DNA of 64,000 bases from contig NC_091124.1 of NCBI RefSeq assembly GCF_040183065.1, forward strand, positions 67,801,501-67,865,500. The letters run 5' to 3'. Position 1 is the stretch's first letter, and every line of letters starts with the position of its first letter. Source of the DNA: Periplaneta americana (Eukaryota; Arthropoda; Insecta; Blattodea; Blattidae). A model generated the notes under the pieces. That model saw only the letters and a list, made by a program, of their open reading frames with translations, was not told where the DNA came from and ran no database searches. A program made the position numbers and the translations under genes. Of this stretch, positions 58,498-62,460 are shown in pieces.

Positions 58498-60244
58498 TCA
58501 ATGCTTTTCTTCTGGCAATATGCACTGGAACGGCATTCTGGCACCTTTTTGTTGTATTTTTGATCATGAAACTGAGAAATGTGTTAGTAATTAATTTTCC
58601 TTTCGACTCCGCTTAGGCCTTAAAAGTCTTAAAGTTTGGCGAAAAGGAGGTTAAAAACGACAAAATTTCCGTGCACTGGATAGTAATCATCTGCCAGTCC
58701 GTTATAATTTATTCTACACAAAGTTCCACCATCTTTTTCTCCAGAAGAAAAGCATTGGTAATAATAATAATAATACAGTGAAGCCTCAGTAAGACGCTCT
58801 TCAAGGGACTGCGTATTAGCAAGAGTGGGTCATTTTTGGATTTTGACACAAACTTATGAATCAACATAAACATTTGTTGAAGAAATTTAAGCATTAAATA
58901 CTGTAATTATGCAGGATGAAAGATTATTTATTTTCTTTCCATTCAGAAAATGTCAGAACAAATACTGTCTTATCAATTAAAGTGCCCCTTTATAAAAAAG
59001 TAAAAAATTGTTTTCTGTCTTGCACTGATTCAGTACTATGCATTTTCTACACTATTTAAATCGGAAGTGACAACTGTAATTTGACTACTAGAAACATGAA
59101 TGAATCTACAAATCACAGACACCGCGGCAAGGGGTTCATTGCGAGAAGGATTTGGAATGTCTTTCGCTTCCACTTCCTCTCTGTCAAGTCTTCACTGACA
59201 ATGCAATTTAAAACTTCAGCAAGAAGTACAGGCTCTGAATACAGTAGTAGTCTTGTCTTACAGGTACTCAAGGGTGGCAGTCCATTCCATTCTATTGTAT
59301 TTATCAAACAAAGATTCCTACAAATCCTTGAATATGCGGGCGCTAGGGGTAAATGTAGAAGTCCAAGAAAATTTTTTCAGTATACTTTAAAGTATTATTT
59401 TATAATTTTCTGCAGATGAAAGAGTGTATTAAATGGGATGATGAGCATATTAAGCGGTGAATTTTACATGGTTTATTTAGGGATGTCAAGGGACTGGACG
59501 AAAAGAGCATATAATGTGGGATAGCGTAACAAAAGGGCGTGTATTATGAGGGTTTCACTGTATTAATAATAATATATTTTTGTTATTGTGGTGACAACCC
59601 TATCTCATGAAATCAAATCCATGTAGAGCATATGGACTCTGTCGTTATCAGATCTGTGGGCACATCACATTAGCAGCATTTGTCCATCTGCTTCATTTTA
59701 CAAGTGAATGGAGAAAGCTGATGACATTGGAAGTGGAAATATCCCGAAAAAGTCTGTCCCAACACCGTCTTAGCCTACCACAAATTCCACTGGACTGATT
59801 TAAATTTCAACTAAGTTCTTCTCCATGAAAAGACCTACTCTAGTCATTTGATTAATAGTGCATTCTGAGGGAAATGTAAACTATATTATTAGCGTGCATT
59901 TTTCCTGAATCAGTTTTATTGCTTCCAATGGTATTCAATTTTACACAAATGTATATTTTTTTTAACCCTATTGATTTTTACATTATAGTGTGTATTTTGT
60001 TACCATATTAATTTTTCTATTCTACAGTAAGTAATCCTCTTTCTTCTTACATTACAGATTTTCTCGTTTTTCTTCAATCTGTACCTTTTTTAAATATATT
60101 TGATTTCAGTGTGTTTAGACCATAAGTAATATAGTTGAGTCCAACATGCTGCTATTACAGGTTCATTTATCGAAACTGGAGTCTGCTGACATGTTTTTCA
60201 ATGGTGAGAGGCTGGAAGACACACTTCCTCATGTCTATTGTTGA
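11301..60244 (+). CDS. MGRN1: Mahogunin-type RING E3 ubiquitin ligase (13 exons)
   Basis: Thirteen exons (11301-11388, 11464-11582, 16535-16776, 19529-19716, 19870-20027, 22045-22179, 27759-27890, 29183-29343, 33822-33936, 35141-35314, 38395-38587, 43552-43688, 60161-60244) join in frame to 641 residues. The protein opens with MGALTSRQ, a good N-myristoylation context. An N-terminal MGRN1/RNF157 domain follows ([62 protein letters not shown]). A C3HC4 RING has zinc ligands C279, C282, C294, H296, C300, C303, C314 and C317. [13 protein letters not shown] comes after the RING, then a low-complexity acidic tail. Family members are cytosolic or membrane-associated ubiquitin ligases; MGRN1 acts on melanocortin signalling and TSG101. 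The length falls in the MGRN1/RNF157 range. AATAAA signals lie at 60447 and 60508. Extra or alternative exons in the 16.5-kb last intron cannot be excluded. Confidence 0.92.
11464..11582 (+). CDS. MGRN1: MGRN1 exon 2
   Basis: Acceptor TTGTTTAG, then [22 protein letters not shown] and onward to GSRPTP; donor GTAAGA. Intron 1 is only 75 bases. Confidence 0.92.
12819..12983 (+). mobile_element. tRNA-derived SINE (family A), internally deleted
   Basis: Shares GTCGGCCT at its head, and the TTTACTGGCATGTGAAAGAACTCCTGC block and AACCTC...GTCGTTAAATAAA tail, with copies at 26856-27050 and 52411-52608. The tRNA-like B-box part is missing here. Direct repeats CACGAGTTGG at 12809-12818 and 12984-12993 are a clear TSD. 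Confidence 0.85.
13797..14055. mobile_element. SINE-like repeat (family B)
   Basis: Shares a CCTACCA...CACCGTCTTTGTCTACCACAAATTCCA block and GGATTCTGACCCGGGTTACCAGCGTGGAAAG with sequences at 46453-46685 and, partly, 30381-30555 and 30799-30975. The reverse strand of the GGATTC...GGTTACCAG part looks like a tRNA B-box region. Confidence 0.6.
14230..14510. repeat. Dispersed repeat (family C) with 23-bp minisatellite
   Basis: Resembles 43255-43510 (CTAAGGAAAA...CTCTTAGAGG, then GTGCAGTTGGAAGGATTAG, AATC and CTTCAG blocks). In this copy a 23-bp unit GAGGTTCAGCTGACCGAAAG+GTT is repeated four times at 14330-14421. The sister copy has a single related unit. Confidence 0.65.
15120..15500. mobile_element. 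SINE-like repeat (family D) after an (AAT)n tract
   Basis: Follows (AAT)n and reads CAGCTGACTGCTGGCCTC, CATCCAGCCACTAT, TTAGGACAATAATTCC, TGGTCAAAATTTCATGAGAAAATTTG. The same order recurs at 20555-20830, also after (AAT)n. The last part (AACGCAAGTCCTGGCAAGATGCCTTAGACCA) resembles an antisense tRNA-like head. Confidence 0.65.
15600..15990 (+). mobile_element. tRNA-derived SINE sequences (family E)
   Basis: At 15886-15957 are an A-box-like TAGCTCAGTGGGTAGAGCGC and a B box GGGTTCGATCC, followed by a SINE-type body. Around 15615-15680 is a related sequence with CGATCC in both orientations. The acceptor arms do not pair well, so this is a SINE head rather than a tRNA gene. Confidence 0.6.
16535..16776 (+). 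CDS. MGRN1: MGRN1 exon 3
   Basis: Acceptor TTTCTTTTAG and donor GTGAGT. It encodes [11 protein letters not shown], the [18 protein letters not shown] block and the [20 protein letters not shown] strand-rich core of the N-terminal domain. Confidence 0.93.
17116..17883 (+). mobile_element. Mariner/Tc1-type element with transposase fragment
   Basis: Terminal inverted repeats begin CAGGCTGAATATTAACTCTA at left and CAGAGTGAATATTAACTATA on the reverse strand at right, each flanked by TA. The open frame 17330-17572 includes [26 protein letters not shown] and SWPPDLNSL, matching the QDGAPPH...RWIGRGGP..WPPRSPDLTPLD region around the second and third catalytic residues of DDE transposases. The N-terminal half is missing, so it is internally deleted. 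Confidence 0.85.
17981..18654 (-). mobile_element. Solo LTR of a Ty3/gypsy-like retrotransposon (antisense)
   Basis: On the minus strand it begins TGTGACAGCCACGTGAGATT and ends GAATTCTGAAGTTACA, that is TG...CA ends. It is flanked by ATAT on both sides (17977-17980 and 18655-18658). It holds a TATA-like GGTTATAAAAG (minus strand, about 18469-18479) followed by a GTCAGTCAGTCAG run, as expected for the promoter/start area of an LTR. It is more GC-rich than its surroundings. No internal retroviral-type genes are present, which points to LTR-LTR recombination. Confidence 0.8.
18962..19245. mobile_element. Dispersed repeat (family F), copy 1
   Basis: About 280 bases matching 33958-34243 along their length: GAACCTCACAAGTGACACCAGGAAG, TAGCTACATATTACACTAGTCAGACTTCAGATG, TTGTTCTTCCTCTGACACATAT. 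It starts after TTGTTGTTG. Probably a SINE; class not determined. Confidence 0.6.
19529..19716 (+). CDS. MGRN1: MGRN1 exon 4
   Basis: Acceptor CTACAG and donor GTAATG. It continues the domain with [25 protein letters not shown], and [14 protein letters not shown]. The split Val codon from exon 3 is completed correctly. Confidence 0.92.
19870..20027 (+). CDS. MGRN1: MGRN1 exon 5
   Basis: Acceptor CCTTTTCAG and donor GTATTA. It encodes [23 protein letters not shown] and the family signature [13 protein letters not shown] just before the RING. Confidence 0.93.
20555..20830. mobile_element. SINE-like repeat (family D), copy 2
   Basis: After a short (AAT)n run it reads CCCTTGAAGGGCCCAGACCGACCAGCTGG, AGCAGAGGTGGACGATCATCC, GTTAGCACGATGATCCCACCAGC, TGGTCGAAATTTCATGAGAAAATTTC. 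It is parallel to 15120-15500. Confidence 0.65.
20875..20985. repeat. Degenerate purine-rich tandem repeat
   Basis: Units such as GGAGAACAAGGGAAATACAA recur with variation about every 18 bases. It is a diverged minisatellite. Confidence 0.55.
21520..21775. repeat. Dispersed repeat (family G), copy 1
   Basis: The segment GAGACAAGAGGAAGTCAGAAAATAGG, AAAGATTGGAGAATGCTGGGTTTGCAGTGAAA and the terminal GAATGAATGA recur in reverse orientation at about 31775-31885. Class unknown. Confidence 0.5.
22045..22179 (+). CDS. MGRN1: MGRN1 exon 6 (first part of RING)
   Basis: Acceptor TGTTTCAG and donor GTTTGT. It encodes the acidic linker and six zinc ligands: CVIC, CRH and CNSC (with [13 protein letters not shown] as the hallmark). 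Confidence 0.95.
23682..24637. mobile_element. Mariner-type TIR element interrupted by a LINE fragment
   Basis: The left end CTAAGGCATTCGACAAGTAAT and the reverse complement of the right end, CTAGGGCATTCGAAAAGTAA, are terminal inverted repeats flanked by TA. Without the LINE insert (about 23970-24390) it is about 530 bases. No transposase frame remains. Confidence 0.72.
23970..24390 (-). mobile_element. RTE-like LINE, 5'-truncated copy 1
   Basis: The reverse-strand open frame 24169-24387 ([45 protein letters not shown]) and the (CTTA)n-type 3' tail at about 23973-23985 match the 3' end of the near full-length element at 39077-42267. Confidence 0.85.
25723..25806 (-). repeat. Short dispersed repeat (family H), copy 1
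   Basis: Reverse-strand TTGTTGTTTTCTAATGCCAGGC, then TTTGA.AATAAAGTCATTTGACCTCTTGCACTCC. The same block is at 36356-36452 and 52714-52806, and a diverged form is near 57910-57985. Confidence 0.7.
26141..26689 (-). pseudogene. Penelope GIY-YIG endonuclease domain fragment
   Basis: An open frame of 182 residues. [22 protein letters not shown] precedes the domain, then [19 protein letters not shown] (the GIY-YIG core with CYIGQTGR), and HS-ETGH and KEAIEIQL blocks typical of Penelope-like C-termini. It is separated from the RT fragment by a SINE and by frame damage, so it is not a functional gene. Confidence 0.85.
26856..27050 (-). mobile_element. tRNA-derived SINE (family A) inside the Penelope-like element
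   Basis: Bounded by a perfect 13-bp duplication TCCATTGAGATAT (26843-26855 and 27051-27063). On the minus strand it has GGTTGCGGGTTCGATCCC (B box) and the family tail GTCGTTAAATAAA-like end. It inserted after the Penelope-like element. Confidence 0.9.
27759..27890 (+). CDS. MGRN1: MGRN1 exon 7 (end of RING)
   Basis: Acceptor ATTACAG. It supplies the last two zinc ligands in [21 protein letters not shown]. Two in-frame donors are possible: GAG|GTAACC at 27863 and CAA|GTTAGG at 27890. Both keep phase 0 with exon 8, so the product may differ by nine residues. Confidence 0.88.
27891..29182. other. MGRN1 intron 7
   Basis: Mostly featureless AT-rich DNA. About 28671-28870 (CTCCTGGCACCACATTATCATAATCATC...CATGGCCAGGAGAGAAGACC...GGATTAAAAAAAAATAATAA) looks like the 3' end of a retroposon with an A-rich tail; no second copy was seen in the window. 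Confidence 0.45.
29183..29343 (+). CDS. MGRN1: MGRN1 exon 8
   Basis: Acceptor TTGTGGCAG and donor GTCTGG. It encodes [18 protein letters not shown], a post-RING block conserved in MGRN1/RNF157, and a PAAP at residues 383-386 where vertebrate MGRN1 has the TSG101-binding PSAP. Confidence 0.9.
30273..30373 (+). repeat. (GGT)n / (GGC) trinucleotide tract
   Basis: About 100 bases of GGT repeats grading to GGC at the right end. The reverse strand reads as a His-rich open frame, which is an artefact of the repeat. Confidence 0.95.
30375..31190. repeat. Tandem duplication, period 418 bp
   Basis: TGGAGCAGTGGTGAAAGTCT starts at 30381 and again at 30799. About 390 bases are repeated with only a handful of single-base differences, each copy preceded by a GGT run. 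The unit includes the family B SINE-like block (CCTACCACCAAGCACTGTCTTTG, ATTCGAACTCAGATTACCAGCGTGG). Near identity suggests a recent event. Confidence 0.92.
32513..32756. mobile_element. Foldback / MITE-like element
   Basis: The left end GATTTTATGAAACTTTCTGTGTGACAGTACA...AATTTTTCAGGAGGAA and the reverse complement of the right end (GATTTTATGAAACCTCCTATGTAACAGTGCA...AATTTTTCAGGAGGAA) match over about 55 bases. No coding capacity. Confidence 0.75.
33822..33936 (+). CDS. MGRN1: MGRN1 exon 9
   Basis: Acceptor CTTTTTCAG and donor GTATTT. It encodes a Ser/Pro-rich linker ([19 protein letters not shown]...HTPE). Identification rests on phase and splice sites plus codon continuity; the linker is weakly conserved. 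Confidence 0.8.
33937..35140. other. MGRN1 intron 9
   Basis: Holds repeat family F copy 2 (33958-34243). Imperfect direct repeats around TTTTAATTATGTAAATTTTA recur at about 34738, 34770 and 34808. Otherwise empty. Confidence 0.55.
33958..34243. mobile_element. Dispersed repeat (family F), copy 2
   Basis: Matches 18962-19245 (GAACCTCACAAGTGATACAAGAAG, TTGGCTACATATTACACTAATCAGACTTCAGATG, TGTTCTTCCTCTGACACATATCATCAAGTGAGATG). Confidence 0.6.
35141..35314 (+). CDS. MGRN1: MGRN1 exon 10
   Basis: Acceptor TTGTTGCAG and donor GTAATG. It encodes a basic/Ser-rich segment ([14 protein letters not shown]...[11 protein letters not shown]...VDHDE). Confidence 0.8.
36087..36268 (-). mobile_element. 182-bp MITE with 7-bp TSD, copy 1
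   Basis: Ends CACAGTCTAGTATATGCAGT and (reverse complement of right end) CACAGTCCAGTATATACAGT. It is flanked by GTGTTAG at 36080-36086 and 36269-36275. The related LINE at 42060-42080 preserves the empty site (GAGTGTTAGTTGG). Opposite in orientation to the copy at 51231-51412. Confidence 0.93.
36356..36452 (+). repeat. Short dispersed repeat (family H), copy 2
   Basis: GTTGTTGTTTTCTAATGCCAGG through CCTCTTGCACTCCAATATTTTTCAAAG...TATCATGGTCGGC, inserted in the LINE fragment. Confidence 0.7.
36942..37020 (+). repeat. (GT)n / (CG)n dinucleotide tract
   Basis: About 50 bases of GT repeats, then GTGC and CGCG runs. The Cys/Val-rich open frame here (36907-37098) is an artefact of the repeat. Confidence 0.95.
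37240..37660 (-). pseudogene. RNase H-like fragment of a non-LTR retrotransposon
   Basis: On the minus strand: [20 protein letters not shown], then [11 protein letters not shown], then near 37250-37310 a damaged WIP.H.GLNGNEKA stretch. The order and motifs (D-SKA in the middle, NEKAD near the end) match the RNase H domain of I/R1-type LINEs. Frameshifts and stops separate the parts. Confidence 0.6.
37984..38146. repeat. Long hairpin, about 70-bp arms
   Basis: AATATTTCAACTAAGGAATCC with CACTTTCTGTGGTAATTAGGA on the left is followed, after about 25 bases, by its reverse complement (TCCTAATTACCACAGAAAGT...). The inner 47 bases are nearly perfect and pairing decays outward. Probably a foldback MITE in MGRN1 intron 10. 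Confidence 0.85.
38395..38587 (+). CDS. MGRN1: MGRN1 exon 11
   Basis: Acceptor CACTTCAG and donor GTAAAT. It encodes a strongly acidic stretch ([16 protein letters not shown], then [15 protein letters not shown] and GEGDDDL). Confidence 0.82.
39198..40286 (+). pseudogene. LINE endonuclease domain (APE type)
   Basis: A 362-residue open frame holding the complete apurinic-endonuclease-like nicking domain: WNV, QEVR, GDFNAK, DHIL and SDH motifs in the expected order. The frame breaks shortly after, before the RT. In an active element this domain nicks target DNA for target-primed reverse transcription. Confidence 0.88.
40337..42248 (+). pseudogene. LINE reverse transcriptase and C-terminal region, broken
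   Basis: Open pieces at 40337-40519, 40574-41023, 41260-41529 and 41532-42248 form one RT protein. YADD at about 41457 is intact. A short deletion near 41495-41510 shifts frame, when compared with copy 2 at about 35490. Confidence 0.88.
42283..42332 (+). repeat. (AAT)n microsatellite
   Basis: About 16 AAT units directly beside the LINE's right target-site duplication. Confidence 0.95.
43255..43510. repeat. Dispersed repeat (family C), copy 2
   Basis: Resembles 14230-14510 (TCACAAGGAAAAGTCCCTGG, CTCTTAGAGGCTAAGTCAGCC, GTGCAGCTGGAAGGATTAGG). It ends just before MGRN1 exon 12. Confidence 0.6.
43552..43688 (+). CDS. MGRN1: MGRN1 exon 12
   Basis: Acceptor TTGGCAG (weak pyrimidine tract) and donor GTTGGT. 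It encodes a Gly/Ala-rich part and [23 protein letters not shown]; phase matches exons 11 and 13. Confidence 0.78.
44380..44592. mobile_element. Foldback / MITE-like element
   Basis: TTTCCCATAACTATGGTCCT plus GGAACACAACTATGG at left is the reverse complement, with few changes, of the right end (CCATAATTGTGTTCC AGGACCATAGTTATGGGAAA). Interior about 130 bases, no ORF. Confidence 0.75.
45694..46914. mobile_element. Pogo/Tigger-like TIR element (decayed)
   Basis: The left end CAGTGGAACCTATTTAAATA and the reverse complement of the right end CAGTGGAACCCTTGTGATAT are short inverted repeats; the left flank is TA. No transposase is readable. A family B SINE-like repeat is inserted at 46453-46685. Confidence 0.5.
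46453..46685. mobile_element. SINE-like repeat (family B), another copy
   Basis: Parallels 13797-14055: CAAAGCTGTAGTTCTTTCTGCTGTCA, GGTGCACTATGGGAG, GGGGAAATGGGAGTATCC, CCACTACAAATTCCA, GGGATTCAAACCTGAGTTACCAG. Confidence 0.6.
48180..48629. mobile_element. 450-bp MITE, TA target duplication
   Basis: Terminal inverted repeats GAATCTTCTCATCCTGCGGATTG at left and the same on the reverse strand at right (48601-48624), flanked by TA. The open frame 48498-48701 straddles its right end and is not a gene. Confidence 0.8.
49322..49348 (+). repeat. (AAGA)n microsatellite
   Basis: About six to seven AAGA units. Confidence 0.9.
51231..51412 (+). mobile_element. 182-bp MITE with 7-bp TSD, copy 2
   Basis: Same length and termini as 36087-36268 (CACAGTCTAGTATATGCAGT; right-end complement CATAGTCTAGTATATACAGT), flanked by GTATAAC at 51224-51230 and 51413-51419. 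Aligns to copy 1 in reverse orientation with few differences. Confidence 0.93.
51956..52224. mobile_element. TIR MITE (family I), copy 1, between (TA)n runs
   Basis: Ends AGTGATTTTTTTCTAG and, at right, the complement AGTGATTTTTTTCTGG. The interior (GCTTAGGCCTTGAAAGTCTTAAA, TGGACAGTAATCATCT) matches 58500-58756. A (TA)n tract precedes it and TGTATATATA follows. Confidence 0.82.
52411..52608 (+). mobile_element. tRNA-derived SINE (family A), complete copy
   Basis: The head GGCCTAGGTAGCGTAATCAG has an A-box-like TAGCGTAATCAG, and CGGGTTCGATCCTG supplies the B box (about 52462-52472). The body has GCTGGCATGTAAAAGAACTCC and the tail GCGTCATTAAATAAATCATAA. It serves as the reference copy for 12819-12983 and 26856-27050. 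Confidence 0.85.
52714..52806 (+). repeat. Short dispersed repeat (family H), copy 3
   Basis: TTGTTGTTGTTTTCTAATGCCAGGC, TTTGACAATAAAGTCATTTGACC, TGCACTCCAATATTTTTCAAAGC; nearly identical to 36356-36452. Confidence 0.75.
54010..55215 (-). pseudogene. hAT-family transposase pseudogene (CGGBP1-like type)
   Basis: On the minus strand: [38 protein letters not shown], then (beyond the SINE) [54 protein letters not shown], and near 54030-54110 a damaged [11 protein letters not shown] stretch resembling the hAT C-terminal dimerisation motif. The blocks VTDAAPYM and H.TC..H.LHR..E are those of a hAT transposase group related to CGGBP1-like proteins. Stops, frameshifts and the SINE make it inactive. 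Confidence 0.75.
54725..54983 (-). mobile_element. tRNA-derived SINE (family J) inside the hAT element
   Basis: The minus strand starts GGCTACTGGCGTGGCTCAGT (A box TGGCTCAGTCGG) and has GTGGGTTCGATCCCCGC (B box), then a body ending in AACTAAAAAAATA. The flanks TGGCCGCCTTTAT and TGGCCGCTTTTAT (54712-54724, 54984-54996) form a 13-bp TSD with one mismatch. It splits the hAT transposase frame. Confidence 0.9.
55928..56171 (+). mobile_element. 5'-truncated retroposon with (AATA)n tail
   Basis: About 244 bases ending in AAATAAATAAATAAATAATA; they interrupt the outer element's coding sequence (HWNICQATI before, PFVVYFKG after). It looks like the 3' end of a non-LTR retrotransposon; family not assigned. 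Confidence 0.6.
58434..58496 (+). repeat. (AGT)n/(AAT)n microsatellite
   Basis: TAGTAGTAGT grading into AAT repeats, directly abutting the family I MITE. Confidence 0.95.
58500..58756. mobile_element. TIR MITE (family I), copy 2, between (AAT)n runs
   Basis: Ends AATGCTTTTCTTCTGG at left and the complement AATGCTTTTCTTCTGG at right. The interior matches 51956-52224. AAT repeats flank both sides. Confidence 0.82.
58776..59560. mobile_element. Pogo-like TIR element, non-coding
   Basis: The left end CAGTGAAGCCTCAGTAAGAC and the reverse complement of the right end CAGTGAAACCCTCATAATAC are inverted repeats flanked by TA. CAGTGAAACCTC-type ends are typical of pogo/Tigger. Open frames here do not resemble a transposase. 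Confidence 0.65.
60161..60244 (+). CDS. MGRN1: MGRN1 exon 13 (C-terminus)
   Basis: Acceptor GCTATTACAG. It encodes 27 residues ([18 protein letters not shown]...LPHVYC) and TGA at 60242-60244. It is reached over a 16.5-kb intron, and no competing terminal exon was recognised. Confidence 0.72.
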   Translation, partial: VHLSKLESADMFFNGERLEDTLPHVYC

Positions 60245-60446
60245 AGATGGTGAGCAGTCCATGCGCTGTGTTTTATATTGTTGGCTTTGCAGAGTTGCTT
60301 AAGTCAGATATGTTCTACCACAGTACAAAGAACTCTGCCACTCGTGATATTCAGTATTTTGACCTACAAGACTTATGACAGTACATTTCCACTTTGTATA
60401 TTATCAACATTACAACAAACGACTACAGTAAAAGTTTAATGATACT

Positions 60447-60513
60447 AATAAAGTTAACTGTATAATTAAGATGTTTTTAATTGTGAATTTGCAGTATATA
60501 ATGCAGTAATAAA
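60447..60513 (+). terminator. Polyadenylation signals of the MGRN1 gene
   Basis: AATAAA at 60447-60452 and again at 60508-60513, 203 and 264 bases past the MGRN1 stop. Either could define the mRNA end. Confidence 0.5.
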
Positions 60514-60739
60514 CGATTCTTTACATTTTTTTTCTGGTTGCCGTCAGTGGTCAATTTGTTAACTTGCTGTTAGAACTGAGGTTCAATATGTTTTGATAGA
60601 CACACAGCAGGAGCACGTACCTCAGTTCTAGTTCGACTGTAGTTGAGTGCAGTGTATTTCTCTCATTATTTGTATGACAGTGGTCAACATATATTCAATG
60701 AGTTAATCTTTATACATATGCTGTATTTACAAAAAAGAA

Positions 60740-62460
60740 TAAAAAACTGTATGGCAAAATAAGGCAAAAATTTAGACGTAAATTTCTTGACAGGCTGATT
60801 CCATGCAGTTGGTATATTTATTAGAACAGGTTATTTGAATGACCAAAAAATTAGGTAAAAGTATTGTATGCTTACTGATGAAAAACATGATAAAATAGGA
60901 GCTACCTAGGAACTCAGTTCTCGGAAGTTCCTGAGAAGTGTAAAGGCTGGTTCACAATAAACCGGGAACGAGAACCAGAATGAAAACGAGAAGCAGAGGA
61001 CGGGAATATGACAATTTTTGATTCACAATAAACTGAGAACGTAGACGACAATGTATATCGATATGCATGTCAATAACGATATGTAAAGTCGATATTACGC
61101 ATTCTGATGTTATTTGTGTATAATTAACCAATGGCGTTCTCTCATGAGTATAAGACAGCCAACATAAACACAGGTTAACAAACTTCGAAATTTCATCTGA
61201 AACATTTCATTAGGTACGGTACTATAAATATGCCCATGCATCATTATTATCATAACCTATTTTAAGTCTACCATAACGTAAAATAATTAGAAAAGAAACA
61301 TTTGTAATAGAACAAAAATGAACACAACAGTAGTTATTGAATTGAAGCATGAATATGCAGTGTGTAATACAACCAATGCAGTAATAAAATGTGATTCACT
61401 TATGATCGGTGTTCAAAGATGCATTTATTGAAAGCCACGTATTCTCCTTCATTTTCTCATCTTTATACGAGATGCACCGCTTATCGTAAACGCGAGGATT
61501 TTCCTCAACACTCAATATTAAAATCTCATTAAATAAAACTTGCTCCATGATGCACAGCACAGAACAAAATAATGCATAGGTTATGTCACGGTCTTCTTGC
61601 TACAAAATATACGACGACAAAATAGCTTTTAGATGGCAATAGAAAGAATCTAGAGGGCTGTGATCGGAAACGTGAACGCCAAAGTTGAAACTTGGCCAAC
61701 TCTTCGTTCCCGATCCCGGGCTCCGGCAAGCTTTTCGTTAATTGTGAATGCTCACATTTAAATGTACACATTTTAACAATTTTACCGTTTTCGTTTCGAT
61801 TCTCGTTTCCGGTTTATTGTGAACCAACCTTAACATAGAAGAAAGACATTTCTAAAGCATGTGCAAGATATGAAAAAATTATTGAAATTAAAGCCCTGCA
61901 GAATTCCAGAAGTACTGTAGATGAATTACAGCCACAAGATTACGATTGCAGACTTAATTTTTGTAATTATATGTTAGGAAAAGTAAATAACAAAGAAATT
62001 GATTCCAGATCTGTTTTATTTTCCAATGATGCTTTGTTTCATCTGAATAGTCACATAGCAACACATAATAACAGATACTGGTTAGCAGAGAGGCCAGTAT
62101 TCGTAAATGAGATTCCACTGTACGATGCATCAGTCTTTTGTGGAAAAAAATAATCAACTGTGCGAGATACAAAAGAGACGTTTCGGAAACCTTGATGCAG
62201 GATGTTTCATAGCGTATTTTAGCAGGATAATATGGCTAATGTATACATGACCAAATTGCGCCAGATATTTGGATGCAGAATTATTTGCTGGAATATGTGC
62301 CTTGTCTTTCCTCTCAAACCTTGTGATTTTTATCTCTGGGAATGCTAAAAAACTATATGTATACAACAAATTCTCGTATGGTAAAGGAACTTCAAGAAAA
62401 TATACAAAGATAAATTAGGTCCTTCAATGCAGAGGAACTGTTGCGTGTGTAATGGTTCTG
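60740..62460 (+). pseudogene. Mariner-like transposase pseudogene, split by a Harbinger element
   Basis: Left part: YGKIRQKFRRKFLDRLIPC and YLGTQFSEVPEKC-like text near 60760-60940. Right part: QPQDYDCRLNFCNYMLGK, DSRSVLFSNDALFHLNSHIA, NRYWLAERP, then near 62320-62400 a SLGMLKNYMYTTNSRMVKEL tail. These match the helix-turn-helix and DDE parts of IS630/mariner transposases (LFSDEAHFHL...NRYWG..NP; DFFLWG.LK). The catalytic D of the first motif is retained as SNDALF. A 887-bp Harbinger-like element interrupts it at 60944-61830. Confidence 0.7.
60944..61830 (-). mobile_element. PIF/Harbinger-like transposon, second copy (inverted)
   Basis: Same ends as 7450-8314 (AGGCTGGTTCACAATAAACC), flanked by TAA at 60941-60943 and 61831-61833. 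The MADF-like sequence lies on the minus strand at about 61400-61550. Opposite orientation to the first copy. Confidence 0.85.

Larger units (their letters stand above)
43689..60160. other. MGRN1 intron 12 (16.5 kb)
   Basis: Carries (TA)n at 43895-43927, an inverted-repeat element at 44380-44592, pogo-like elements, the 48180-48629 MITE, the second 182-bp MITE, SINEs and the 52879-57437 nest. Stretches 44593-45690, 46920-48179 and 48630-51230 show nothing I recognise beyond an AAGA microsatellite (49322-49348). 57440-58430 holds only a diverged family H trace near 57910. Confidence 0.55.

Noticed and set aside
59081-59419. 112-residue open frame
   Set aside because: Lies inside the pogo-like element and shows no transposase motif.
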